This document shows, piece after piece, positions 13,576-27,700 of a stretch of 64,000 nt of DNA. The stretch covers positions 62,001-126,000 of the forward strand of contig JAKNDB010000054.1 of NCBI GenBank assembly GCA_024305405.1, in the 5' to 3' direction. Source of the stretch: Dirofilaria immitis (taxonomy: Eukaryota; Nematoda; Chromadorea; Rhabditida; Onchocercidae). Under the pieces are notes generated by a model, which was not told the DNA's origin, made no database searches, and saw only the letters and a list, made by a program, of their open reading frames with translations. The first letter of the stretch is position 1, and every line of letters begins with the position of its first letter. Position numbers and translations under genes: made by a program.

Positions 13576-16500
13576 TTTGTCTCAATAAAATAGTAGCAGA
13601 AAAAAAAAATTAATCAAAATTTTTTTTTCTTCATGCAACTGGACAAATGACTAATTATAATTGTTGAGTATATTCGAATAATTTGACGAATCAATTTGAG
13701 ATGGGAATTAATAGCATAGGTTATAAAATTATAAAATGAGAATGGATTTAGGAAAATGAAAATCAATGAAGGATGAGAATGAGGAAGAATATTGAAAATA
13801 TCCGATAATTACAATATTTCTCATGATGATGATATATCGACGAGAAAGATTTAATAGATTTAATACACTTTTTTTTTTGAAAATTATTATCGCGAAATAT
13901 TATCGTATGAACAAAGTTTTTATAAATAATTATAGGATATTAAAAATGAATTAGATGATGTCATAAAGTAAATAATGAAATCTTTCGATACAATATAATT
14001 GAATACTTAATTAAAAATCATTTTTAAGTTATAAAATAAGTAAACATAAGATATTTTAAATTAAGCAATGATAATAATACTAATGATATATCACACTGTA
14101 TCAAAGACTTTTTTCCTTTTTTTTTCAAATTATCAATCATACTATATTAATCAGTCAAAGTAACAATACAATCAAAACTTATAGCATTTATCTATTGTCA
14201 TCAAAAAATTTCAATAAATTTCTCGGGTAATAGAATAATTCTAAAGTTTAGAAAATTGTCAAAAAATTCGAGAAATTTTATCTAACTTATAGTTATATTG
14301 GTTTTAAATTATAAATTATGAATTTTTAGGAATTAATTCTATTCAAATTTTCTTATTTCTCTAAAATTGCCTTTTCAAAATTATTTATTAGGTAATATTT
14401 GATATTTTTTTATTAGGTAATATTTGATATTTTTTTCCTATAAATTAGAAAGAATTTTCATAATTCCAATGATAATTAGAAACGATTAGTTTTATTTATT
14501 GGATCTATTAAATTGATCAAGAATGAAATTTACAAAAATTAAATCAAAATATGCAAATGATTAATTAATAATTATCATTAGTGATTACTGGATTTTATTT
14601 CCTACTTTTTTCTTTTTGATTTAAATGATAATAGTTCTTGTATTAATGATTAATCGTTATTTAATCATTATTTAATACATTCCGTTTTTTTAAAAAACAA
14701 TTTTTTTGCTTTGGCATATTCATTCATTGATATAATTATTAAATTTGATAAAATGTAAATGAAAATATTATCTCATATCCTTTACTTTCTTATCACCTGT
14801 ATTTGTTAAAATATTCTCAACGAACAGCATTAAATGAAATGCCTTGTAGAAAAAAAAAAGTAGGTAAAGAATGGTGATAATCAGAATGATTGAAAAGAAA
14901 AGATATTTGACCGAAATTTTTGTAATTCTATTTTACCTCTAAAATTTTCATCCTTTTTATTCAATTCATTTATTGCAATTGTTCTGCGATCATTTATTTA
15001 GCGATATAAACGAAATTTCTGCTATAGCTATAATCAATTTATCAATGATATCACCATAATAATTATATTATTATCTATAATTTAATTTATATATTTCTTT
15101 CGTCGTCTATTTCTAATTATATATTATATTTATCTAATTATTATCATTTCTATGATAAAAATTTATTATTTCACTACTTAAATATTTCGAGAAAATGATC
15201 AATTTTACTGATAAATTAAAAATGTTAATTTTGTAATGAATAGGATATGAATGAATATATAATTTAAAAAGAATAAAAATACAAACGAATTTATTTCAAT
15301 TTTTTAATATCTTAAATTAGAAGCTTAAATTATCGTAGAATCTAAAGTACTAAAAAGAAAATTCCATTTATTTTTCAAAAATTTAATGTATAAAACAAAT
15401 GTTATTTTATTTCCTTTCAAATATTTCATCGTTCTTTTTTGTAATAAAATAATATCAAAAAAACGAAAAATTTTTTTAAAAAAAAAAGAAAAAAGGAAAA
15501 ATAGACCTTTAGTCAACAGAAAATGAAAAAAATCTTAAAAGGAATGATATAATATTATTAAAGGACGAAAAATTGTTAGTAATATTTAAAAACAAAAAGA
15601 AAGAATTAGCAACAAATAATATAAAAAGAAAATGTTTTGTAGCAAGAAAAAAATTAAAATTAAATTGATAAAATTAATAATAATAATACTGATAAGGAAA
15701 TGGCATACATTGCCGTTATTACATATTCAAATTTATCAAATGAATTCGATTATCATTGAATATAATAATGAAAATTAGTTTTCTATCCTAATATGATTTT
15801 TCCGATTATTCATGAAAGATCACTGAAATCGAAATGGCTACGAATTTATAATGAAAAAAATTTTCGAATTTATTATGCCTATATTATGCGTATCATCATA
15901 TAAGGTTAGTATGTTTAAATGAAATATCTGAAATGATTAATAAATAGAAAATATCTAATAGTAAATACAATTGAAATTTGATTAAAAATGTCAGGAATAA
16001 TAACTATCAATCATGAAGCTATGATAATTTATTCAATGATAAGAAGAAGATAACAAATATATTTTCAGCATTTCAATAAGTCAAAATTAAATATTTAAAT
16101 ACGAAAATATTCTTATTGATTTCTACTAAATATTAAAATTAATATACATTTTATTTATATTTATATTAAAAATTTAAATAAAATAAATTAAACAAAATGA
16201 AAGAAAAGAAATAAATAAAAATAAAAGCAAATAATTTTAATAATTAAATTTAATACAAAAGAAAAAAAAAGAGAAATAGCGGAAGTATTTAATTCTTTCT
16301 AAAATGACTTGAATTCTGTAAGTTTGGGGTATTGAAGGGTAAAAGAAATGAAAGAATGGAATGAACCTTTGAAAATAAAATAAATAGAAAATGGGTGTGA
16401 ATGGTAGAAAATTGAAGAAAAAGAAGAAAGAGGAAAAAAGTATCGTAAAGAATTGTTAAACTTCGATCAACAAAATTGCCATCAATTACCAATCGCTATC

Positions 16501-17781
16501 ATCAATTACCAGTCACTAATCGATCAACATCATTGCCATATCATCAATTATCAATCACTCACAATTTCCACTACTATATTTTACCGGATTCGAAAAACAA
16601 TTAAGAATTGCCGATAATCTCCGATAAACAACAGATGTATACTATTTGCCAAAGTTAAATATAAACTGTCATTATCACATACTTAGAATTCGATAATAGA
16701 GAAGTATGAATAATTAACTAGCATAAATTGATATCATTTAGAAATGAGATTATTACTCGTGATAACACGTATCACGTACGTTAGTAATGTTTGATATCGA
16801 TGTAAAATTTATCGATAATAATCGATTGACCAATTTTTCCTTCCCATTTTTTTCTTTTTTCGCTCTGTCGATAAAATTTATTAAAATGGAAAACTTTTAT
16901 GTATTTAATACTTTTAATTGATTAATTAATTAATATATTAATTGATCTAATATATTGATGTATTCAATGTTTCATTGCATTTAACATATCAATTGATAAA
17001 AATTTTTATTTATTCATTTTTTCATTGATAATTTGATATGAAAATTTCACGTAGATTTTAATGGTTTCTTGGAATAAAAGTATTCGAGAAGTTTATAAGT
17101 GATAAGAGAGGAACATAAACAAACTATAAAAAGAATATTATAACAAGGAAAACAATAGCAATAGCCTTGATATATTCATTGTTTGCCAATTTCATGATAT
17201 CATATTGAATTACCTGAAAAAATGGAAAAAGAAATTGATAAATTAGTTTTGATAATTGGCTGATTAATTTTAATAGTAATTCATTTATAAAATAATTAAT
17301 TTCAGCAAATATTCCAATTAAATCTATGATTTTTAATTAATAATTTTTAATTTAAATTAATCACTTTTCGCTTATCATATTTTTATCACTGCAAACAGCA
17401 GAAACAAAAGAAAAGTTCAAATTTTCTAATTAAAATTTTTTTCTTTTTTTTCGTTTTTATTTTTATTATTCCAAAATAATTCAAAAATATCACATTTAAC
17501 GAAAATTTTTTGATATTTTGCAGAAAATTAAAAATTTGCAGAAAATTAGAAATATCATTAAAACTAATAATTATGAAAAATTCATTCATTTTTTTTCCGA
17601 AAAAGATATAGGGATTAAAAGTTTACAAAAGAAATTTAACTAATATCAAACTTCACGTTTGAATTCGAAGAAATTAGATCATATCATTTTTGGATCAAGC
17701 GAAATAAATCAGATATCAATGATAAATAAATTTCAACAATAATTTGTCTAAAAAATGTTACAAAAACTTTCCCAACTTCAG

Positions 17782-17886
17782 ATAATGGTAATAATAATGA
17801 TATTATTACCATTATTATAGTTATTATCATTATTATTGTACCATTATTATTACCATTATTATAGTTATTATCATTATTATTGTACT
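17782..17886. repeat. Perfect 15-nt hairpin followed by a 44-bp tandem duplication
   Basis: Arms 17782-17796 and 17801-17815 are exact reverse complements around the loop ATGA. The right arm belongs to a 44-bp unit (TTACCATTATTATAGTTATT...) present twice, with TAG landmarks at 17818 and 17862. The minus-strand open frame here is Asn/Ile-rich repeat translation. Confidence 0.8.
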
Positions 17887-19924
17887 TACTGTTATCATTA
17901 TTATCATTTATAACATCAAGTAATGCATATTTCATTTTTCAAATAATAATAAAATTCCTTACCTTAATTTTGGCAATTAAAAATTTCCACAAATATTTGC
18001 ATATGTTATTTTGATTTTGTTCATTACTTTGATAATGCATTTTCTAAAAATTTTGATAAAATGAAATTTTTTTCTCTTATTTTCCCAAATATTTCAATTA
18101 TTTTTTTTAATCCATCGTTGAAAGGATAATTTATTACTACTCTTTCTTATCAAAATTAGCTACGAAATATTTATCACTTATAGAAATAAACATTTTGTAA
18201 GCATTGCATTTTCAAATTTATATTTTACTTCTAAAATAAACGATATATAATCATATAATTCAAACGAATTGTTAAATTTATCTAATTATTGATTAGTAAC
18301 TTTGCAAAATAATTAATCGATAATTTTTGTTTATATGATGAGTAGAAGCAAAAACAAAAATATGAACTTGCAAAAACCTTTGTTGATTCATTGAATTTGT
18401 CGATTTCATCAAATGAAAACATTTGATAAATTGAAAAAAGTATAATGGATATTTTCAATAAACGATACATTGATTTAACATTTCTTAAAAATGATTAATA
18501 AATATTTGATTTTATGATAATTTATTCGTTTCGAACCTTTATCATTTTATCAAATTATTATAGTTATAAATGGAAATGGTATAATTTAATATATAATTGG
18601 TTAAAAAAATTCAATTTATTTATTTAATTTTAATTTCTTTTTAAAATTCATTTCTTTTTTAAATTAATATATTCATTAAATAAACAAATATTTTAAAGTA
18701 AAAATTTTAATAAATAACTAAACGAATAAGAAATGAAAATAATAAAATCATTTTTAATCGAAATTTTCAAGAGAGAAATGTAAATAATATAGAATTTATC
18801 ATCATATATATACATATATTTATTGATATATAGCAAGATAGAAAGAAATCGGTGATCGATAAATTCAAAAAAAAACGAATGAAAATTATTAGTTTGAACA
18901 GATGATTGGTTGATCATATGCCAAATAATTTTGGATCATATAAAATATACCATCTAGTTAGTAAGCATTATACGATCAAAATTCATTTTATCCATATCTA
19001 AGTTTTAATTTTATCGAAAAATTTGTTGAAATTATAATTATTTGCAATTCTCAATCTTGATCTTTCTATTGTTAAAATCATTCTGATAAATTAATTTAAT
19101 CATAATTATAATATCAAAGATAAATTCTTATCCATTCTGAATTATTTAATCTTAATCTTTATCAGTTTACATTAATTTATCGTTTTATCACATATAACAT
19201 ATTCACATTATACTATATATTTCTGCTTTTCATGATTCAAATATTTTGTGGAATAATAATCGATTAAGTTAAAGTAAATAAAAATCTAATCTATCCTATG
19301 ATCGTTTACTTCTTTTAACATAATAAATGATCAGCACTAATTATAGCTTATGATATTCCTAATTTTATAAGAATATTTAAGTGTAAATGATTATAATAAG
19401 AATATACATCATATAAATAAATATAATTTCATTCTTATGTTGCACCTTGTTAGTTATGAATTCAAAGTTATTTTCTTTAATTTAATCTTTAAATTTTTAT
19501 TTTGTTTTAAAAAGTTTCCTGCCCAATAGCAATAGGCTGCTTTAAACTTCTTATCAAGAATTAGTGCCCTGATGAGGCTACTTAGAATCTCGTCAATTCG
19601 ACCATAAAAGTGATAAACAAACAAGCAATGACGTACTTGGTTATTTTCCATAACTCAGTGACTTCAATAGCTTCAATGGTGATTATTATAATAGGATTGA
19701 CGAAATTATTTAATTCATATTCATATAATACTGAATCAGCAATTTCTGCATGGAATGCAACTAATTATATTCACGAGTTGCTCGCTTTCAGTATTGCAAA
19801 AATGCAAAAATGAATCAAACGAAAACAGACAATGTTTATCGCAAAATATTCAACATTTTGTAAAATATTTCCAACATGGCAAAAAAATTAGGCAAATTTA
19901 AATAAGAACAAATATATGTTGAAG

Positions 19925-22886
19925 TCAACAATTGATATCAAATATTTGAATAGGCCAAAATAAATAAATATTCATAAAACTCGCGCTTTTATAAAAACAC
20001 TTTTGAAATTCATTTCGACTTGGAGGGTGGAATTTTTCATCAAATGCAATTAAATTAGTTGATAATGTATTTATAGAACGGACACGTTTTTCCAGATCTT
20101 CATGTAATTTCTTCTCCACTAGTGATCGCGGTTTCCAATCATGACAGTAACCTGGAAGCAATGGCGCATGTTGCACAAATGTGCAAACCTGAAATCCAAT
20201 TTAACTTGCTCAAGCTTATACAGATTAATAATAAATATAACACGCAATTTTTTAAATATTACTTTACCTTCGTCTTCATCAACCAAATTCCAGCAAATTA
20301 CAATGATTAGTTAGGACTACATCACTTGCTTCGAAGAGTATTCAGTTATGTTCTACTAATGCCATCGATCAAAAATGAAAAATACGCTGAATTAATGATA
20401 CAAATTCTAGCCAACATTGGTAATAAGTCTAAAGTCTCCAAAAGAAAAAAAATCCAAAAAACAGGCACAAGTTCGATTGGATTTGGTATTTGCTTATAAA
20501 AACATTCGGATTTTATTGAAATATAAATATTAACATATTAAAAAACATCTGATTAATTCTCAGGAAGAAAAATCAAAATTATGTTTGAAACAAATATATG
20601 TTACTTCAAAACTACGTTACTTCATATCATATTTTTACACAGCTTGAATAGTTACAAACTACTTAAAGCGATTGATTCATGAGAAAATATTCAGGAAATT
20701 TTTGACAAATAAAATGTATGACACTTTCTGATCATTCTGTCATAGCCAAATAAAATTATTTAATAAACAAAATTTATAACGAAACGATGAAAAATGACTA
20801 CCTCTAGAGGATACATCACTGAGTCAGATAGTGCATGGACGAAATGTTCCGCATCGAATTGATGAGCTTCATCGGCTGATTCGGTGGGAACTAACCTAAA
20901 TAATTTTTCTCATCAATTTTTATTTTAGATAAATAAAATATTGCTAAAATATAGATCTTTCGCAAATAAAATAGTGCTCTTTTCGCCTACATTGAATTGT
21001 TTTAAATCAAAAACTGATAAGCTATAAACATCACTCTGAAAAAAGCGATTAATCGATCAGTGGTGCAATGCGTCTTCTAGCGATGTTCACTGTACTGTTT
21101 TCAAACTCTAATGTAAATAATATGGTATGAAACATTTTAAATAATATGTTACCAAGTGAGAGCAGCAAAACGTTGGCCAAGCTGATTGCATAGCAGAGTT
21201 CGAATCTGCGCAAAATAAGATAAACTATTATCCTTATCTGTCACTGAAATTATATCGCCTGTTCGAAATAGACGTTCACACTATAAATAATTAGTTATAA
21301 AGAGTGAAGTTATTAAACCATTTTTATAAGCAATAATCTTTTAATCACACATAGAAGCAATACATTATCTTTCATTCTAAATAAAAATACATTCAGTTTA
21401 CTCATTATTAAAAATGCAAAACATACAACATTATTTTACTTCCTAAATTTACGTTATTTGCTGAATAAATTTGTCATCTATGAAATAAATACAATTTGTA
21501 TAAATTTTTACAGCTCTGAAGCATAAATGTTACTTATTTTGAATCCAATCTTAATTAACTTCAAACAATCCTACTAATAACAATTTTCATTTGGATAAAT
21601 GGATTAAATAACAAGAACACTCCCTATTTCCTTTATGACATTTATAGTTCACTGTTTTCTTTTATCAAATTATTCTTTAAAAAAATTAATAATAAATACA
21701 TCTGAGTCAGATGACTAAAGTTTTTAACAAACCTTATCCCATAATGCATCATGGCACTGTAATCCTGCCGTTTGACTTGTTGCTTTCTGTGGACGATTCG
21801 ACTTGAAAAAGATGTTCTCCGACTTGCGTATTTGTTTATTAGTGTATTAATACCGGTTCGCCGCCCGCTTAAAATTTAAAACTAATGATTTTTCACTAAA
21901 AAGTATTACTAAATTGCCATATTCTTTACATATCTCGCCAATTTTTTGGACCGGAAATCATAGCTTATTATTTCTATCCTGAATTCATTGAATTAACAAG
22001 ACAACAATCCCACTCAACTTACTGGTAGAAAAATTAATGAAAAAGATAGATTACTCCTGGAAATCATATAGAAGAATGTCAAAGGATTTAGAAAGTTCTA
22101 GATTATTTTCTTGAGTTATGGATCAAATCAGGATCTATATCTAGAAGCATATGTACTTGACGGAAGCATTCTTGTTTTGTCGTGATATTCCATATCGAGA
22201 AATTGCTCGCCTTGCGACAATACCAATCGGAGGTAGCTGCAATCATAAGTAACATCGGAGATTCGTCAAATTAACAGCCCTAGAAGCAACACAATTGGTT
22301 CGAAACATTAGAATAACATGAATCATACAGCAAGAATTAAGCATGAACTAATCTCCGAAGATAACGTAAAATAAATATTATTCACTTATAGGCCTTATGC
22401 AAATTCCCAAAATAATATGTCATATATATGAAGCTAATCAGTTCGCACTAAAAACTTCATGATAACATTTGTTATGAAAATCTAATCCAATTAAAACTTA
22501 CGTCATCACGCTTTCGACCTCTCGTTATCTGCTTTTTTTTAATATACAACCATTACCATTAGAAGAGCCCATCAAATGGTTTCAATTAGAATTTACTGAA
22601 AGAATAAGTTATTATTTAGAACAGAATTATAGAATTTAATCAAAATAATTATCAGTTTTCATACCAACTTTTAATTCGAATTGTCCATATTCTCACAAAA
22701 GTTACATGCAGAAATACTATTAAACAATTTCAGAATTAAAATAATTTAAATACAATAAAAATAGTAGCAATAATTCGTTATTTATAAAAATAATTACATA
22801 GCAAGAAATTTGAAGATTTTGGAAATGATAACTAATCTAGCGTTCCGAGTGTACTTTGATATAGCGACATATGATCCAGGAATCAT
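19925..22886 (-). CDS. GATAD1: GATAD1-like chromatin protein lacking an evident GATA finger
   Basis: Six exons: 22833-22886, 22502-22528, 21733-21822, 21153-21280, 20802-20895 and 19925-20188. All junctions keep phase, giving about 218 aa. Recognition rests on the middle: ENIFFKSNRPQKA (residues 29-41), then RTGDIISVTDKD, SLSYFAQIR and GQRFALTWLVPT across exons 4-5, and VCTFVQHAP opening exon 6. These line up with human GATAD1 (RRHIFKLKNP, IGDVVSV, PYYAQIR, AALTWLIPT, FVCHAP). GATAD1 is a nuclear protein that binds H3K4me3-associated complexes (SIN3B/KDM5/EMSY type). The vertebrate N-terminal CxxC...CxxC finger is not seen; the model instead starts MIPGSY 3 nt after a strong acceptor. Weak points are the 27-nt second exon with an A-rich acceptor, and the C-terminal end, which is simply the next in-frame stop. 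Divergent from cpf-2, 1.85 kb away. Confidence 0.68.
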
Positions 22887-22889
22887 CAA

Positions 22890-22902
22890 CTGAAATGGAA
22901 AA
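22890..22902 (-). promoter_or_regulatory. Probable spliced-leader acceptor of the GATAD1-like gene
   Basis: On the minus strand a TTCCATTTCAG acceptor is followed by TTG and then the ATG at 22884-22886. A strong acceptor 3 nt before a start codon, with no coding sequence upstream, is the usual signature of nematode trans-splicing. An ordinary 5' UTR intron would look the same. Confidence 0.5.
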
Positions 22903-23454
22903 CATATCAAGTTTTGTCACTCATATAATTCGATTTATTTGGAATATAACGAGTAAGTATTTAGATGCTAATGCCGTAAAAATCCTTCGAATTTATTTTA
23001 AATAACAAATGACTAATAACTCATAAATGTATCGTGAAATTTACCAAAAATCGATACATCAATAATCTAAATATTTGAAAGGTATAGCAAGCAAAGGCAC
23101 TAGCATATACCGACATCCAATTTACGATTAAAAAGAAATAAGTAGATACTACACCCCACCATGACCGAATCGGAACAATTACGAATGAACCAAAACCCAT
23201 TTCCATCACCTTAATTATACAACCGCTCTACCACAAACCAGCATCTACTTTACGATTAAAAAAATCTAACGCAGCTCAATATTCGAGATTATTAGCACCA
23301 CCCGGATATTAGTAACATTACAAGACGTAACGTAAGTACACGTATTATACATAAAATATCATATAATTTTTTACTTGGAATTAAGTGTAATGATGCATAG
23401 ACGTACAAAACAATTAGTTTTTATATATGCAAAACGTCAAATTTTATATATTAA

Positions 23455-23610
23455 ACATAAACATAACAATGTAATTTAACAATGTAATAACAATGTAATT
23501 TAACAATGTAATAACAATAAACATAACAATGTAATTTAACAATGTAATAACAATGTAATTTAACAATAAATTTAACAATGTAATAACAATAAACATAACA
23601 ATGTAATTTT
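23455..23610. repeat. Nested tandem array of AACAATGTAAT units
   Basis: ACATAACAATGTAATTT and AACAATGTAATAAC blocks repeat about ten times with a higher-order period of about 60 bp. Confidence 0.85.
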
Positions 23611-24338
23611 AAATATCTAATAAGCATAAAAGAATCATATAAAGTATTTCACATATAACACGTGTACTTCCGTTATCTTCTAATGCATTCCTAAAAATTT
23701 ATATTTTTACGTAATAACATTTCTAACGTATAATAAATTAAGTAATCACAAAATATGGCAAAAATTATATCAGTACTGATAAATACTTCATTTTTTTCTT
23801 ATCAGTGAAATCAGTAAATTATTACCAATACTTCATTTCTTTTCTTATCAATGAAATTAATAAATTTCTTTATGCATTTGTAATTTTTATGATAAAAACT
23901 AAGAACGAAAAAAAACTGAATAATTGAACAACATCGATTCATTATTTTTATATAAAATTAATAATTTATACATTTAGATATATTTTATATTGAGCAATGT
24001 CAAGAAAAATATGTTAATCAGTCTCATATGTCCGCGAATTTTATTGATTGCGAATATTTTCGATAATTCATAATCATCCTACGTCGGTATCAGTCCTGAT
24101 AATTTGCCTTATCACTGCAACCAAATTAGCATCCCCTTAAATTTAATCCCTTTCCGGATTTTACTGCAAAAACTGGCTCGTCCAAGTTATGCAAAATTTT
24201 GATACGGAGGGATGCCTGTGGGTAGCTATTACATACTGATTGAGGCAAGATTAAACGGATAGACAAGTTATATGTTTAAAATTAAGGAACTGTATTCGTA
24301 GTTTCCCTTACTGAGTTTTTACATCTTGAAAAAAAAGT

Positions 24339-24410
24339 GATAAGCTATCTGAAATTGAGAATGATAAGCTATCTGAAATTGAGAATAATAAGCTACTTGG
24401 AACTAAGAAT
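24339..24410. repeat. 24-bp tandem repeat, three copies
   Basis: GATAAGCTATCTGAAATTGA-type units at 24339, 24363 and 24387. The first two are almost identical and the third has diverged. It lies 330 bp upstream of the cpf-2 start codon. Confidence 0.85.
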
Positions 24411-24739
24411 AGTAATAATTGAAATTGTGTATAAAAATCTTTAGGATATTTATTATGTATATAATCGATTATCGTATGTTATGATAGAGAATGAATTGAA
24501 AGGCTTTGATAGCATAAGGAATTCCCATTAATATATTTGTTACGTTAAGCTATGAGTTATTTGAGTCCTTCCATGATATCATTAGAAATATTTCGCTGTT
24601 CAGCTGTATCATTGCTCGGTTTAATTTGTTGAGTCATTGATTCTTATAAACAAAGGAGATTATTATTTGATTATGTGATATTATTATACGTCTTTGATCA
24701 TATTTTCATGTTTACGGATATTGATCTATTTACTCTCTA

Positions 24740-27700
24740 ATGGCATATCGTGAACGTGATACAGCTGCAACAAGTACTACAAAAACAGCACCTTCTGCAA
24801 CTGATCGATCAGCAAGATCTGTGTTTGGTTTGTTTTTCATTATTAAAATTTACTCACTGAATTATATGAGTATTTCGATTTTTCATTATGTAGTGAATAG
24901 TATTGCGTAATGAAGGTAACAAGTTGTCGTGAACTATTATTGTATGAAGTGAAGTAGAAAGGTTTAATTATTGAATATATTTGACGGGAATTTATGAAAA
25001 ATATTGGAAAGCTTTCTTTCTTGTTTCCTTTTACTAATAACAAACTGTTCGTTCTTTTTTAGTTGGTAATATTTCTTATGAAGTTGGTGAGGAACAGTTG
25101 AAACAAGTATTTGCCCAGGTTAGTGCCAATAATTCTTTATAATTTTTACCTTTGCTCTTTACTATCTTTGTTAACTTAGTTAAAGGTGATACTGAATGTT
25201 AACAAATTTTATTAATTCAGAAGACTTCTCCGTTTGTCTTTTCGAATTCATTATATGGAATTCTTTTATGTTTTTGGGTGTTTAAATTTTTATTTTTCAT
25301 TTTTCTTTGATTATATAACTGATGGCTACGTAGGTTTCTTTTTGAAATTACTGTATTATATTTTACACTTTTTTTTGTTCGCTCTAATATTAATCTAATG
25401 AAATTGAGCTGGATGATGTTGGGTTTTTATAGATCATTTTAAAGGTAATATCTCTTTATTTTTGATATGTAGTCATCTCTTTTTGTCATCTCTTTTAGAA
25501 AGTCTTTACAATCAAATAACTCACAATAACAGAAGCAAGAAATCTTCCTAAATAAAAATTGAAATTGTTTTAATGAGTTCAACTGCTTTCAGGTCATGTT
25601 TTATTAGTGATTGTGCATTTTGCAGGTCGGAGCAGTTGTTCATCTACGATTAGTTCATGACCGAGATACAGGTAAGCCGAAAGGTTACGGTTTTTGCGAA
25701 TACAATGACGCTCAAACTGCTGAAAGTGCAATCAGGTATTTTGATTTTAATTAGAACATTCTCAATACTTTTTAGCGATGAAGAATCTATCATAGCAATA
25801 TAGGAATCCAACCAGATGACGTTCAACGGCTATTCTTATAAGTCAATATATATTCAGAATTTATTGCATTTGCAAAGATTATTAATTCTTTTATAAGTAT
25901 CTCAAATATGGGATTTCCAAAAATAAGTTTGTACATAATGAAGTTTGCATTTATCACATATCAATAACAATAAGAACGTCGCACTGAGAGAAAATAAGTG
26001 AAATCTTGTTGTTATATTGTCCACTATTATGTAACTTTTGATTTAGGAATCTCAATGGTTTCGAACTTAATGGACGTCCTTTACGAGTTGATTCAGCAGC
26101 TGGTGGTGATCGTAGTGCTGATGAAGTTCAACAGTTGCAAGCAGCATTTGCTGCTCAACAACAAGAGGTTGCGTTCATATTTAAATGTAATTTTGACTCA
26201 TTAAGAAAAGAAAAGTGGTTTTTTGTGTTTTTTACTGCATGACTTAAATATGGCAGAAATTAATTTAGTAATTCATTTAATGACTCAAATTTTTAATTGT
26301 TCTACTTCTTGAGATCTCACGAAGTAAGATTTTCGATTGTTATAAAAAGCTCTTTTTCTGGATATACATATTCAAGTTGTTTCAGTATTTACAGCAACAA
26401 GCACAAGAAAGTCCGTATGGTCCAGAAACTGAACCTGAAAAAGCACCAGAGGCTATTTCGCGATCAGTAGCATCCTTACCACCTGAACAAATGTTTGAAT
26501 TAATGAAGCAAATGAAGCAATGTGTTCATAACAATCCAAATGAAGCCAAAAATTTGCTCATGAATAATCCACAGCTTGCATATGCTTTGCTGCAGGTTTT
26601 TATTTTTATTGTTACTCATTCGGCTTTTTTCTTTATAGAGCACGAATCATTATGGCATCCATAATGTTTATTTTATAACGTCAAAGTCGTTATTAATGCG
26701 GGGAATGCTTTAAAAACTAACGAAAGGAAGTGGAAACTACTCATAATCTAACGAGTAGGTTGGTTAGAAGTTGAAGCCAGCATTATGATCCTTTTTCGAA
26801 ATTTGAAAACTTATCATGAACATTTCCAATACTTGAATTATGTCGTGAATGATCTTTATGAGTAACACTTAAGCGACAATTTCATGTTTTCAAAATGAAA
26901 CATTTCATTATTAATATTAATTATTTTCTAGAAACAACATCTCGTGCTTATCATTTTGATTGCTTTACATTTAAAGTATACTTTTTTCAAAATTCATTAT
27001 GAATAACTTGAAAATTTTCGATCTCTTCCAGGCACTGGTAGTTATGCGAATTGTTGATCCACAAGTAGCCATTGCGATGCTTCATCGTGAAACACCTGCA
27101 ATTTCACAACCGTTTCATCAACAACAACAACAACAGCAAGCATATACAGGTCAAATCTTTTTTATTTTAGGTTTTTTTCTGTTATTTGGTTTGTTTGAAT
27201 TCTGTTTATTTACTTTTTTGGTTATAAGTTTGATTTCCTCATCTAGTTTACTTGAATTTTTGATTATTTGTAGATACATCAGTGCCGGCGTCGATGTCGA
27301 CTGTGCCCAATATGCCGCAACCAATATTCCCCGGAGGAATGCCCCAAATGGTGCCTCCAGTAGTTTCATCTGTACCAGTTGGTTTTTCGAGAACTCCATC
27401 AGGATCTGCAATTAATCGTGCCCCTTCCCCACAAGGAGCTGACTCTGAACTTAGTCCTGACGACCAACAGCAAGCACAGTTGTTGATGCAGGTATATTTC
27501 TATTTTTTTTATTTTGAAGTGATTTTTTTGTCTTTGTAAATTTTTAATAGTGACAGTATAGATTGTAAAGAATCATATGCATAAGATGTTTTGCTTTCTT
27601 TAATATTTCAATGTGAATTGGTATATGTTCTAAAGAAGTTTCCTTTTTTTCTTTTATTCTCGTAGAGGTAGATAAGCCTTGCTATCATGTACTTAGATTT

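Larger units (their letters stand above)
3950..19900. other. Gene desert of about 16 kb, AT-rich
   Basis: No protein family was recognised on either strand. Open frames are short (under about 115 codons), rich in Phe, Ile, Lys and Asn as expected from AT-rich noise, and lack splice-phase support. The stretch holds AT dinucleotide runs, several short tandem arrays, a microsatellite cluster and inverted repeats, listed separately. It may contain the promoter of the upstream minus-strand gene and regulatory DNA, but nothing specific can be read by eye. Confidence 0.6.
22903..24739. other. Divergent intergenic region between the GATAD1-like gene and cpf-2
   Basis: About 1.85 kb that must hold both promoters. 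It contains a related pair of segments near 23121-23160 and 23244-23280 (both with a TTTACGATTAAAAA core), an ACAATGTAAT-type array and a 24-bp tandem repeat. No convincing exon was found; the minus frame at 23021-23209 is hydrophobic AT-rich sequence without splice support. Confidence 0.55.

Noticed and set aside
19454..19813. Overlapping frames on both strands downstream of the GATAD1-like gene, one with a hydrophobic minus-strand stretch ending ELWKITKYVIACLF
   Set aside because: No acceptor in a phase that joins the GATAD1-like exons, no family recognised, and the hydrophobicity is what AT-rich sequence gives by chance.
21185..21215. GAGTTCGAATCTGC, resembling a tRNA B box
   Set aside because: It lies inside a coding exon of the GATAD1-like gene, and no acceptor stem, D arm or anticodon arm can be folded around it.
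27151..27411. 86-codon minus-strand frame in the cpf-2 region
   Set aside because: It is the antisense shadow of cpf-2 exon 7 and the adjoining intron.
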